Positions 33,010 through 44,159 of a stretch of DNA of 64,000 bases are shown in pieces. The first letter of the stretch is position 1. Each line of letters begins with the position of its first letter. Source of the stretch: Selaginella moellendorffii. Its lineage: Eukaryota > Streptophyta > Lycopodiopsida > Selaginellales > Selaginellaceae. Made by a program: the position numbers and the translations under genes. The notes beneath the pieces are model-generated. The model was given only the letters and a program-made list of their open reading frames with translations. It did no database searches and had not been told where the DNA came from. The stretch lies in contig NW_003314336.1 of the NCBI RefSeq assembly GCF_000143415.4, forward strand, positions 377,417 to 441,416, in the 5' to 3' direction.

Positions 33010-36000
33010 ATGGTGCTGCTGGCACTGATATTTCTCCTCTCCCTGGCATCGTCTTCCTCCGGGGCATCGATTTCGAGTCCCTTGCAATCATGGATGCTCG
33101 CGTCGGTGCCGTCGGGTCGCCATTCCTCCATCCCCAGGTAAAATATTTCGATTCTCGGCCCCTCTCTCTTCTTGGATGATGCTATGCTTATGGGGCAATA
33201 GATTGATTGAGCGCTTTCGCTTTGACAGGTCGCTGCCAGCGTCGTCGCAATTTCTGCCGCTCCTGGCTTCTTGGTTCGCGATACTTGTCTTGTTGTGCAT
33301 TTCTGGCTCGGTGGGGGGCGATCAAGCGCAAGAGACTGGGAGGAATCTAGTCGTGGACAGCAGCAAGCACGAATCGGGCACTGGTAAGCCTGCTGTGCCA
33401 CTGGCGGACGAGCAGACAAGGGTACCCTGCGAGATCGTCGTTTCCCAACCGGGTTTTGTTGGCTTCCCTGCGCCGCTGCAGTCATCGGCAGCAGCCCTCA
33501 GGGATCATCGCCATCGCTATCAGGATGATCTTGATGCCACTGCTGCTGCTGCTCCGGGACCAGCATCGACATCGTCCTCTCCCAAAGTTGGGATTTTTCC
33601 TCCGTTCTTGGAGTGGGGGGATAGGCCGCTCTTCTCGCCGTCGGCATTGACGGTCACCGTATCCAATCGTTGCAACAGCACGCTGCTCAAGATCTTTACT
33701 CCTTTCAGCTCCAGCATCCAGTTCTATGCCGCCGCTTTCGCTCCAACCCCATTGGATCTCCGGCCCGGGCAAGAGGTTTCGCTAGACATCGTCTTCTGGC
33801 CCAGGTCGCTAGGACAGGCTCAAGCGGTGGTTTTGCTACAGACCAGCCTCGGTGGTTTCTTCGTCCAAGTACAAGGGAATGGTATCGCTTCTCCCTTTGG
33901 CCTTGCTCCCTTGGGAAGAAGGACCGTGACCCGCGGACAAACTCTTCGGTTCTCCATCTCACTTCACAACAAGGCTGGTGATCAAGGTGGCCGAGTTATC
34001 AGAGTCAAGGAAGCCCGCGGCTGGCCTGCGGATTCGAGCAACAGGTCGTTGATCCTGACGAATCCTCATAACAACGATGTTGGTGTCACTCGGTGTTGTT
34101 CCTCGGACAGTTCCTCGTGCAGCTGCGTGGGTCATCACCGAGAGCAGGGAAGCTATCTCACCTTGAAACCGGTGGCTCCGTGGGAGATAAGTCCCGGTTC
34201 CGTGTCGGACGTTCTCGAGGTTCACTTCAAAGCTGCCGAATCAACAGGGACCTGGAGCGGATTCATCTACCTCGGACTGTCCCTCTTTTCTACATTGGCA
34301 GCGAAAGAAGTGGACGAGGAAAAGCTTTTGATTCCATTTAACGTGAGAGTTGGAAGTCAAGGACAGGTTTTGGAGCCGGTCCCAGAGGTGATCAATTTTG
34401 GTTTTCTTAGCAGCAGGAGAGAGGTGAAGAAGCAGGCTGTAACGTTACTCAACACAGGGCCCGACAGTTTAGTGATCAGGCTCGTAAGTCGGGGTGATGC
34501 TGTGGATAGTCCGAGTAGAAAAAATCTGATAGCAGTTCGGTACAGGAAAGGCCTTGTTGTTCATCCCGGAACGCAAGCACAGGTAGCGGTCGCGTGGTAC
34601 CAGGGCATCGAGGAAACCTTGTCTTTGGTGACCGATGATGCGGACTCTCCAGGCTTGGAGACGCTGATCATTCACACCAACGGCAGCAGCCCTCAAAGTA
34701 AGATCATCCGAGTTCCATTTCATGCTGTGGTCTTGCATGGATCAGCGAGCATGGGAGACGACGGCGAAGTTGATGAGCGAGTCCTTTTCGCTGAAGCTGG
34801 AGTTGATATAAAGTTGTCGCAGTTAGAGGTAAAGTTGTCTTGAAAATTACTGTTTTACCTTTTAGTTTTTTCGTCTCACTTTTTGCTGATTTTGCAGAAG
34901 CTGGAACGTAGAACACTTGGGCAAAACGATATTGAGAGTGGTACTTTTCCCTCCGGTGGTGTTGAGGTGAATGACCATCAACAGCTGGTTGCGCAATCCC
35001 TTTTCGTGCAGTCTGGACTGATTCTTCCTACCGTCCAAGTTGGAGGGTCCGAGGCAGTCTGGCTACATTTCAAAAATCCCAGTGATGGACCCGTTTCCGT
35101 GAAGCTGTTGCCGAGCCACGAGTGGGAAGCCTCTGGTTGTCAATGTTCCATCGGGTTGTCCGGCGATTGCAAAGCTCGGGACGACAGAAGTCCGTTCGTT
35201 TTACAGGAAGGTGGACTTTCTGATACGGTTCTCAGAGCTTATCAGGAAGCTGATCTGGGGCCTCTCTTGTTCCGTCCGACTCAGAGATGCACTTGGACAG
35301 GTCTTCTAGCTGTGAAGAACAACCTCACAGCAATCGACTGGATACCGGTACGCGGTACCGGAAGCTCAGCCGAATTGAAGTTCTTGGAGGACAACGTACC
35401 GGTCGAGACTCTTCGGCTGGTTGGCACGACATTGCGAATTGTCTCAACTGTGACATCAGGGATTGACGAGAATCTATCGAGCCTATCCGAGAAGATCAAC
35501 TCGGAATCTTGCAAGCAGCCTGTGAACGGAAGCTTCGTAGCCAGGAACACAGGTGACATTCCTCTCAGAGTGCACTCGGTGTCACTTATGAGTGGTGGAT
35601 GCAGCTCGCAAGGATTTGAGCTTGGTTCTTGCGGTGGATTCCTCCTGGCGGCTGGAGAAACCACTCTGATCGAGCTCTCGTACAGGTCAAACGACTTCGT
35701 CTCGCCGCAAGTACGACACAACAATCTCCAGCTCGTTACTTCGATCGGGACTGTCAACGTCCCTGTGATGGTGGTCCTGCCTGATCACATGCTTCGTCTC
35801 TGTGCCAACATCCCTGCCTACTTCAAGTACCGAAAGCTCTTTGTCTACGTCGGATTCGTCGGCCTGCTTTGCACGGTACTGGTTCTCCCAGCCAAAGTTG
35901 GCAGCAAGAAACTCAGTAGCTCCGACTGCGACAGTGGTTCCGCAATGGCAGGCAGCCTGCCGCTGTTCAGGGACTTCTCACCGAGCAGCATCATCGCTGA

Positions 36001-37234
36001 AGAGACGACAGGCCCATCAAACTTGTCGAAGATACGTGTCAAGGTAACTGAAGAGGTGGCCGAAGATGGTCGACACCAGACGAGCGACGACGGGATTTCT
36101 AAAGGCGAGCTTGGCGCTGGCTCCACGTCTTCTGATTTTCTCCAAGCTACGAAGCAGCAGCACAGCATAGCGATGTCTCCAACCTCGTCTCCGAGGAAGA
36201 CGCAGCTGGAACGAGGTGGCAAACGCAAGAGGAAGAAGGGCCCGGTGTCGCTGGTGAAACACGAGGCTTCTAGAAGCGGAGCTTCTTCACCGAGTTCCTC
36301 ACCAGCTTCTCCACTGAGCTCGCAGAGGCCCGCCCTCTTCTCCTCCGACGATCACCACCACCACTCCGCCGCCGACTCAAAACTTTCGAGGCTGGATATC
36401 GAAGTTGGCCGAAGAATGACGTCGGCGCCGTCACTGTCATCTTCCTCATCCAACACTTCAGCAGCACACTGGGTTCCGAAGGACGAGATACGCAAGAAAG
36501 TGGTGGCCAGCGAGCTCAAGCCAAGCAAGGAGAAGCAGCGCCACCATCACGCTTCCAAAGCTTCGGGGAATGGAGAATGGGTGACGGTCGCTCGAAAGTC
36601 AGTTACTGATGGTGGTGGTGATGGTGGTGGAAACCCAAAAGCAGGAACATCAACACACGACGATGGAGTTCCAGCCAACAAGAAGAAAACGCTGGTGCAG
36701 TCCGCTAGCTTTCTAAACAGTTCACGGCTCCAGTCGCAGATAAGTCCGTCTGTCCGAGCTCCAGGGAGCAAGATTCCCAAGAACAGCAGCAGCGATACTA
36801 CGAGTGCGAGCGAGCTCAACGATTCCAGCAGCAGCAGTTGCAACACGAGCAGCAGGTTCTCGAGCGATGACGTAATCGATCAGGCCTCCTGCTCGTCACC
36901 GACAGTCGATCTCGTCTACGACATCTGGGGGGATCACCTGGGAGAGATGACACGCCAGTCCAACTTTGGTGGCGAGGAAACCCAGAGCCTGTTCTCGGTG
37001 CCGGCCTTCACGCTCCCCAGCAAGCAAGATCACCACCTCTCGGCAGTGGAGAGCTCACCCGAGTTCTCCATGTTTTCTGGGAACGTCGTTGCAGCTTTCA
37101 ACCGGGTGGTGATGCCGGACGACGAGCAGCAGCCGCAGCAGGACTATTCTTCCAGCTATTTTCTTCTCTCGCCATTCGATTTGTCATACAGCAAGCGTAT
37201 GCAATTCTCCACCGCGGATGAAATGAAGCTCTAA
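33010..37234 (+). CDS. TMEM131-like secretory-pathway membrane protein
   Basis: In animals TMEM131 helps collagen secretion through PapD-like luminal domains and a cytosolic tail that contacts TRAPP; the plant role is not known. Three exons give about 1,354 residues (exon ends 33137/33229 and 34828/34898). The ATG at 33010 starts a signal peptide (MVLLALIFLLSLASSSSGAS); a later in-frame ATG at 33094 is an alternative. The luminal part has the TMEM131 N-terminal pattern FPPFLEWGDRPLFSPSALTV, TVSNRCNSTLLKIFTPFSSS and RPGQEVSLDIVFWPRSLGQ. A late membrane span lies near KLFVYVGFVGLLCTVLVLPA. The cytosolic tail is Ser-rich and disordered with basic clusters. Length and layout fit the family. Confidence 0.83.
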
Positions 37235-37521
37235 AGTTCATATGTTCTTCGTTTGTCTCCTAGAACAAAACTCCAACTTTGTTTACCAAGGCGTTTGATA
37301 ATCTTATTCCCAATGTGTGAAAGATTTACCAAAATGTGTCGGCCTCGCTCGCTCTATGGATGGAGCTCACGGACCGCGAAGAAAAAAGAACGAAAGAAAC
37401 AAGCCCCACTACGAATAAATACAGAACAAGAGATGTGGAGAATCCATCCATCTTTCCTGGATCGATCCAAAGTGAGGCTACAACCATGGAGCAGAATTGA
37501 GATGGTTCACCTTTTTGGAAT

Positions 37522-37921
37522 CTATCTTCCACAGTGAATCAAGCTTCCTACACCCAGAAACAGTCCAAACACCGCGGCGCTTCCTAGCGTAGTCTGTCCA
37601 ACATAGCGTACTTTAAACATCCCTGGAACCTGGGAAAGAGGGAAAGACAATCGTCAATAGATCGATCGATCGAAAGAAAAGTTTCGAGCAGGCATCCAAA
37701 ATCTTGTTTTGAGCAAGCATCCAATCCCAATTTGTGCTTACCTTGAACCGAAACGCCTCGTATGTTCCATACACAGCACCTGGAAACGATATAGAACAAT
37801 CGATCAAAGGAAGAACCAATTGATTGCGTGAATGCCGCTAGGAAGAAATACCTAGAGCTCCGCCCACTGCGCCTCCAACAGCGACGCCAGTCGTGACATG
37901 AACCAGGCAGTCCCGCGCCAT
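37522..37921 (-). CDS. ROMO1: ROMO1/Mgr2-like mitochondrial inner-membrane protein
   Basis: Yeast Mgr2 is a TIM23-complex component that couples Tim21 and gates lateral release; metazoan ROMO1 is its homologue. The spliced protein starts MARDCLVHVTTGVAVGGAVG and continues GALGAVYGTYEAFRFKVPGM, FKVRYVGQTTLGSAAVFGLF and LGVGSLIHCGR, the highly conserved two-helix hairpin with GxxxG-type packing. Three exons. It is about 70 residues, as expected. Its start codon is only 86 bp from that of the TOM5-like gene on the other strand. Confidence 0.9.
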
Positions 37922-38007
37922 GCCTCCGGCTCCGGCCTCGCTAAAACCCTAGTGTTGGGTAGAACCCTAAAATCTAGTTTCCGCTAGGGTTTTTGGGCGG
38001 AGAGGAA
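37922..38007. promoter_or_regulatory. 86-bp bidirectional promoter of ROMO1/Mgr2 and TOM5 with telo-boxes
   Basis: The gap between the two start codons contains AAAACCCTAG and CTAGGGTTTTT (telo-box AAACCCTA on opposite strands) and a related AGAACCCTAAAA. Telo-boxes often occur in plant promoters of ribosomal and mitochondrial genes. No TATA box is present. A shared promoter is inferred from spacing. Confidence 0.6.
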
Positions 38008-38293
38008 ATGGTGCGAATCCACGAAGACGATGGCGGCAAGGAGAGCAAGGGCGCGATCGCGGCTGCCTACGAGAGCGCCTCGGGCTTCGTCCGCGGCGTC
38101 AAGCGCCGGATTGAGTTTGAGCTCTACGATGACGAGCGCAGCGCCTTCAACATGGTAAAATCACTCTTGCATTGCCGTGAATCCATCCATTTATTGATTG
38201 ATGTATATACCGCAGAGGCTGGCTAGAGCGCTGGGACTGTTTGGAGGAGCAATCTTCTTCATGCGCAATTTTGGAGATGTTATCGCGATCTAG
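38008..38293 (+). CDS. TOM5: TOM5-like mitochondrial import receptor subunit
   Basis: TOM5 is a tiny tail-anchored subunit that helps precursors enter the outer-membrane pore. Two exons encode about 74 residues: an acidic/helical N-terminus (MVRIHEDDGGKESKGAIAAA, then FELYDDERSAFNM) and a C-terminal anchor RLARALGLFGGAIFFMRNFG-DVIAI, which has the same pattern as the plant TOM5 end. The N-terminal part is longer than the roughly 54 residues I know from Arabidopsis. Identification rests on the short C-terminal pattern, so it is good but not certain. Confidence 0.72.
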
Positions 38294-38390
38294 CTGAGAA
38301 AAAAAAACTCTGGTCTGTTTTAAATCCTTAGCTCAATACCACATAACATCGAAAGCTTCTTCATCATCTTGAATCCACTCGTCTCGGCCT

Positions 38391-40429
38391 CTAGAATCCA
38401 AAGCTGCTCGCATAGGCTTGGGGCGCGTAAGCCATTGGTTTCACGCTTGGATGAGGCTACACCAAAGAAAACGATCGATCAAAACGAAAGAAGAGAGAGC
38501 GAAGGAAACCACTTTTCACATACCACGTCTTTGAATGTCGTGAACTCGGGCTTCATATGTGGTGCCACGAACCGCACAAACGCTCCTTTGTTGCCAATCT
38601 GATCGCAGTAGTTTGGAGCAGAGAAGACGGTGATGAGTTTTCCTTTGTGTTCTTGCTCGTAGCCTTCTGGTTTCACCTCGTGTGATCTTACAACAAGATC
38701 TAAAACGACATCAGTTAGAACTGAAAGGTAAAAAGGAAGAAAACGAGCAATACCGAGATTGTTTTGCTCCAAAAACTTCTCGGTCACATCCGAGCCGAAG
38801 GATAATCCAACCCCGCGTTTGCTTGGTTGTCTTCCAAGGCCAGGATGAGGGTCACTCCAGAGCATCTCGCACATCAAGCCTGCATGGAGGGAGTTGAACG
38901 TGGAACACAAAACTGAGCGGATAAACTAGTACCTTCGTCAGGCGGCTGCTTGAATCGGTCGATGGCTCGAATGTCGGAGAGTTTTACGTTGTCAGTGCTA
39001 AACAAACCGCCGTGGACAACGAATACTTTGCTGTTCAAGACGTGTGCAAGCGGAAGAGCACAGAATATCTCGGAAAAGTACTCTGGCATAACGTCGGAGA
39101 AGTACTTGGCCTTGACTTCACCATCAAAACCGTAGATCTTGTTCATACTTTGACTCTCGTGATTTCCCCTCGCCAGATAAATGCCTGCAACCAAAAAGTC
39201 TCTAGCTCGTCGGAAATCCGGAAAGAACAAAAGGCACACAAACCTTGAGGATATAGGCACTTAAAAGCGAACAAAGTCAGAATCACCTCCACAGAGAAAG
39301 AACCGCGATCCACAAAATCGCCGTTAAAAAGGTAAGGATTCTCATTTGAAGGTAAGCCGTTCATCTCAAAGATGTTAAGCAGGTCGTAATACTGGAAGTG
39401 TCAAAAGTCAGCCGACGATAGTATAAGGAATGAAAGCGGAGTTCTACCTGGCCGTGAATGTCACCACACACAGTTATATGGCATTTGTCTGGGATTGTTA
39501 CTTCCACAAGAGACGGAAGACTAGAGAGTAAATCCAAAGCTTCGCGCATTATCTGATAAGCGTATCTGAAACGTAATAATCAGCGCATTGCCAGCAACAA
39601 CAGTAATCCACACCTTTTGTGCAACCGTTTCTCGTCCTTGAAATCTTGCATCATCTGCTTCACAAACGCCAAATCTAAATGCTGGCCTTGTATCCTTGCT
39701 CCTGTGTAAGAGTCCTCTACTACTGCAAAACAAAAACAAAACAAACATTAGCAAGGAGCTCTCCAGAACAAAAAGCACATAACATACCGAAAGCACTGTA
39801 ATCTATTGTTCCAGCAACCGAGCGTCTCTCGTCGCTGGCAACCGCTTCCTCGAATCTTAGTTTCTTGATTGCATTCTCACACTCCCGGATCTTCCTCATT
39901 GCATCTGGATCTTTTGGAACAATTTTGCATACCTTGAAGAAAACCAAACGAAAAAAGCTTCTCGTGACACTTTGTGCAAAAAGAAAATCTCTACAGTACC
40001 TGCCGTAAGTCCTTGAGCCCCTCTTTGAATTTTCCCAAAGCCAAATATGCCGCACCTCGTCGATAGTATCCCTGCAAGAAGAAAAAGAGAGTTCTCGGAA
40101 AGTAAGCACCAAAAGCTAGCTCGGTTTCCTAGAGAAATACCTTCACGTACTTGCGATCCAACTCAATCGCCTTGGTAGCGTCCATAATGGCGGTTCCATA
40201 CTCTTCCAGCTTCACATTCGTGAAGGCCCGATTTGCCCAGTACACGGGATTGCTACCATCGAGCTCAATCGCCCGTGTGTACAACTCCCTGGCGTGGGAG
40301 AACTTACAAGCTGGAAAATCCCAAGGAATCAGCTGAGAGAATCCCCAGGAATGAGTGCCTACCTTGAAATGCCGCATTGGCTTGTTCCTTGAGCTGCTCC
40401 GCTTCCGCGCGAATTGATGCGTCGGTCAT
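38391..40429 (-). CDS. PP5: Serine/threonine protein phosphatase 5 (TPR-PP5)
   Basis: PP5 binds Hsp90 through three TPRs and dephosphorylates signalling proteins. The start [20 protein letters not shown] opens the TPRs ([40 protein letters not shown]-like, [16 protein letters not shown]). A linker leads to the phosphatase domain with the metal-binding motifs GDIHGQ, GDFVDRG and GNHES, plus [38 protein letters not shown] and [19 protein letters not shown]. The C-terminus [20 protein letters not shown] is close to the usual PP5 end, which folds back on the active site. About twelve introns. The last one ends at TGTAG just before the PHPSVKP exon. Confidence 0.94.
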
Positions 40430-40633
40430 GGCGGCCGAGCGGCGCTGACAATCGTGCTAGGGCTTCATCGATCCATCCTCTCTCTCTTGCTCTCGACCTA
40501 AACCGAAAGACCAGCGTGGCAAATATCGCCTGAGATCAGGAATTAGGTCATTTCCTCCGCGTATTTATTATGTCTCCGCCAAGAACACTGGCACCCCGCG
40601 AGGATCCAGCGCTCCAGCTAGGGTTTACTTGAT

Positions 40634-40671
40634 CCATCGCCCCATCGCCCCATCGCCCCATCGCCCCATCG
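40634..40671. repeat. Tandem CCATCGCC octamers in the syntaxin leader
   Basis: The octamer CCATCGCC is repeated about four to five times in the 5' leader, just before the syntaxin start codon. Confidence 0.85.
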
Positions 40672-40689
40672 ATTCATCGATCCATTGCC

Positions 40690-42407
40690 ATGAACGATCT
40701 TCTCGGGGTGAGTGGTGGCCTGCATTCTCTAAGCTTAGGCTGAATGGAGTGAAAAACAATTATTTCTTTGTTTACAGGATATTCAGATCGTCGAGGATGA
40801 AGAACCAGAGAAAGAGAAGAAATCCAAGAAGAAAGTCAAGAAAGCGGAGAAGAAAAATGCGGAAGAGGCAGCTCCAGCGGATGATATGGGAATGACCGAA
40901 TTCTTTCAGCAGGTTTTTCTTCTACTTCACTCCATAGAGCTTCTCTTTTGCATTTGCTTTAGGTGAATGCGCAAATTGTTTTCTGCGCATTAGCTTATCT
41001 CTTCTCTCGTGCAGGTTGCGGACATTAAAACTGAGATGGCAAACATTCGGAAAGCTCTCAAGAAACTCCAGGTTCTCTCTCTTTCTTTCTTTTTTTGTTT
41101 TTCGGTAACTCAAGTAAGAGCGTTACGTTTAGGACGCCCATGAGGATACCAAGACTGTCACAAAATCCGATGTCATGAAAGGTATGCTGTTGTCTCAATC
41201 GCTTTCTCTTTTTCGGATTGAAATCACACAATGCAATGTCTCTTAGCCAAGAAGAATGAGATGGAAGCACAGGTCGATGTAGTCACTAAAATAACGCAGG
41301 ACATTAAACATAAAATAGAGTCACTAGACAAAGCGGTAAGCTATTATATATTCTCTTTTGTATGCTCTAACCATTACTGCAGAACATTCTGAATAGGAAA
41401 AAACCAAACTGTGGGGAAGGATCTAGCACTGACCGCACAAGAATGTCAATGACAGTGTAAGCTCGTTTTCTACTTTCCGCTAGCAAAGCCTTTGACTGAC
41501 CTTAAGAATGATACGACAGAACGCTGAAGAAGAAACTCAAAGACGTGATGCAAGAATTCCAGGTACCAAAAGTGCACAAACTTTCTCCCGTTTTTCTTGA
41601 CCACGGAACCGCAGAATCTAAGACAAAAACTACAAGATGAGTATCGCGAAGTCGTAGAAAGAAGGATATTTACAGGTTTCCGACCATCCTAATCCACAAA
41701 GAAACTGGTATATTTCAAGCACTTTGATTTTTTCTTTCTTTCTTTTCTTACACCTTTTGTGTCCTGCTGGTAGTGACTGGTCAGAAGCCTGACGAAGAGG
41801 TGAGTTGGTTCGGGGACTCCGATTCCGAAGCTAACCTCACGTTTGCTTACGTCTTTTGGGTACAGACTGTTGACAAGTTGATCGAAACTGGAGACAGTGA
41901 GACAATTTTTCAAAAGGCTGTTCAGGAACAAGGCCGAGGCCAAGTAAGCACTCTTTGATCCTGCGTTTTCTTTTCTGTTAGCATCACTATCCTCGCTCTA
42001 GATACTCGATACAATTGCTGAGATACAAGAACGGCACGACGCAGTGAGGGACATTGAGAAGAAGCTGCTGGATTTGCATCAGGTAGCTCGATAAATTTAT
42101 CAATCCTTTCACGAGTGTTTGCTCTCAGATCTTCATGGATATGGCCGTGTTGGTAGAAGCTCAAGGAGAGATGCTGGACGACATTGAGAACCAAGTAAGA
42201 GAAGAACTAGAAAGAGGAGGAAGTTTCTGACGATTAAAACTACTTCAGGTGTCAAAAGCAGTGGATCACGTCCAGACGGGAACCGCAGCGTTGGAGAAAG
42301 TGAAGAAATTGCAACGAGGGACGAGGAAGTGCATGTGTGTTGGCATCATCCTCTTGCTTGTGATTGTCATTATAATCGTTGTTGCGGTCATACAGCCGTG
42401 GAAATAA
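40690..42407 (+). CDS. SYP1-type Qa-SNARE (plasma-membrane syntaxin)
   Basis: SYP1 syntaxins drive vesicle fusion at the plasma membrane or cell plate. The start MNDLLG (exon 1) is followed by acidic/basic sequence and [20 protein letters not shown] at the start of Ha. It continues through [18 protein letters not shown] and [18 protein letters not shown]. The SNARE motif includes [20 protein letters not shown] and [20 protein letters not shown], with the central Q layer in AVLVEAQGE. The C-terminal anchor is [20 protein letters not shown] ahead of IQPWK. At least twelve short introns. It resembles SYP13/SYP12 members; I do not assign a subgroup. Confidence 0.93.
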
Positions 42408-42531
42408 GTTAGCAAAGATTGTGGTATCAAAGTTTGAATGGGAATCCTTCTATGATATCGTGAAAATCTGATACTTGGAGGAGAAGTTCAAGGAATTTAT
42501 TGCAAATGTAAATTTTGATTTTAAAATTGCC

Positions 42532-43636
42532 TTAAACAAATAAGATGTTTTTAAAGAAGTTCATGATGCCTCTTGATTTTTTGCTCATTTTCTCGTTATT
42601 TTGCTCTTGTGAGACTACACAAGTTCCAATTGGAAGCAGGCACTCTGGCATGGAGACTGGTAATGTACGAACTGATTCTCCATTATCACTGGCAACTTTG
42701 GGAATCTGCAAGAGTAATATCATGGTGACTGATCCCATCCCAGGCTTGACGCGGCAATATGGAACAGACACGGATGGATCCGTCGCAAAGTACAACACCT
42801 GGTACCTGGTCTTTGACGGATCCAGACCAAACTGTAAAATGGACGAAAGGTTCTCTGCGGGGCTCCCATGGAAGCAAACATCAAGCTTACGAAGCCCGCC
42901 ACCTTGATCTCTGAGAGCCTTGCAGAACTGGAAGTAGCGTTCATGGGTGCTCCTGACGCCACCCTGCAGAAACGGGTTTGGAGTAACACTCTGTATCCTT
43001 GGAAACTGTCTCTGCAACTCTGGCACGATGATCTCCATGAGCTCCGTATCCAAAAGATTGTCCAGAAGCAAAACAGCATCATCTCGGCTGACCATCTTGG
43101 CTGTGATTCTGGAATTTGATGCCTCTCCTCGCCACGAGTAGACAATCTTGACAGACCGCTTGCAACCAGTTCTTGTGTTGATCTGTTTCATAGTGCCAAA
43201 GTCAATGCGGTATGAATCTCCTGTAGGGTGGGATCTGGAAACAATGACACCGAGATCAAAGGTCGTGGCCCCGGAGTTCTTCGCAGCCATGATCTTTGAA
43301 GACAAGTCGGGACTATATTTCTGCCATCTTAAATTGTCATGCCACAAAACCCCCATTCTGTTACCTTGAAAACCTTGCACGATCAATATCAATCCAGAGA
43401 TAAATAGCTTTGATGCCTCCGCAAGATCAGTGAGACAGATCTATCCCGAGATCTTCGAACAAGCAGCTTTGTTTACAATTAGCATATTCTATCATTTAGG
43501 GTTAGTCTATGGCGAATTCAAAACGCGAAAATTGGAAGAACATACCCGCATAGTTCGGGACGGGCTTGAACCAGCTGGGAGGAAATCCTTGGAGCAGCCA
43601 TTTGATCCGATCACCCCAGCTCCCACCACTCGCCAT
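42532..43636 (-). CDS. WWE plus PARP-like protein without an RST domain
   Basis: Plant RCD1/SRO proteins combine a WWE domain, a PARP-like fold that has usually lost catalysis, and an RST domain that binds transcription factors. This two-exon gene gives about 305 residues. An N-terminal segment (MASGGSWGDRIKWLLQGFPP) leads to a WWE-like part (YRIDFGTMKQINTRTGCKRS) and a PARP-like C-terminal half: VCFHGSPAENLSSILQFGLD, VLYFATDPSVSVPYC, MGSVTMILLLQIP. His of the H-Y-E triad may be in CFHGS; a Glu at the third position is not evident. No RST domain follows. Exon 1 starts at ATG 43636, and the junction near 43382 splits a Gly codon. Converges on the syntaxin (124 bp). Confidence 0.7.
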
Positions 43637-44159
43637 TGAGCGCTCCAGTAGACCACCCACGTCTCTCCCAAAGGAGTTCAATGATCCAATCCATGTTTTG
43701 GATCGATCACTCTGTTGTTACGCCCGATCGATCGCCGAGCTGGAGCCCGCCACCTGAGGCATGTAGCTGACAATGATCCTCACAGACTCCCTACAGATCT
43801 TGTCCGCTCAAAATTCCACCACCACCACCCCGACCACCGGCCCCCACGAGAAATTGTGGAAGCTTGTGGTCACTCCGCAGGAATCGCTGTAGCGCTCTCC
43901 TGGATCGCATAGGTTCGTTCGAAGCTTTGACCGGTCAAGGATTACATTGGAAGATCACCATTGCTTGATCAAGATTGGGCGGACATAGGCCAAGTTTAGG
44001 GTTCTTGGCAACGAATCTTGATGATAAGATGATAGTTGGTGAGGTGAGCATTGTAATTTGAAATAAGCCCAAGATCTGGTTGGATTAGCCCACAGATAAA
44101 CGGTACGGTACTGCGCGTTTATGAGTACGGAAAATGCTTGTACAAACTCTTTCTATCTT
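43637..44159. other. Intergenic region between the WWE/PARP-like and NIP genes
   Basis: The 523 bp contain the WWE/PARP-like promoter and the NIP 3' flank. A short run of CCACCACCACC at about 43819-43831 is the only repeat seen. No gene was recognised. Confidence 0.5.
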
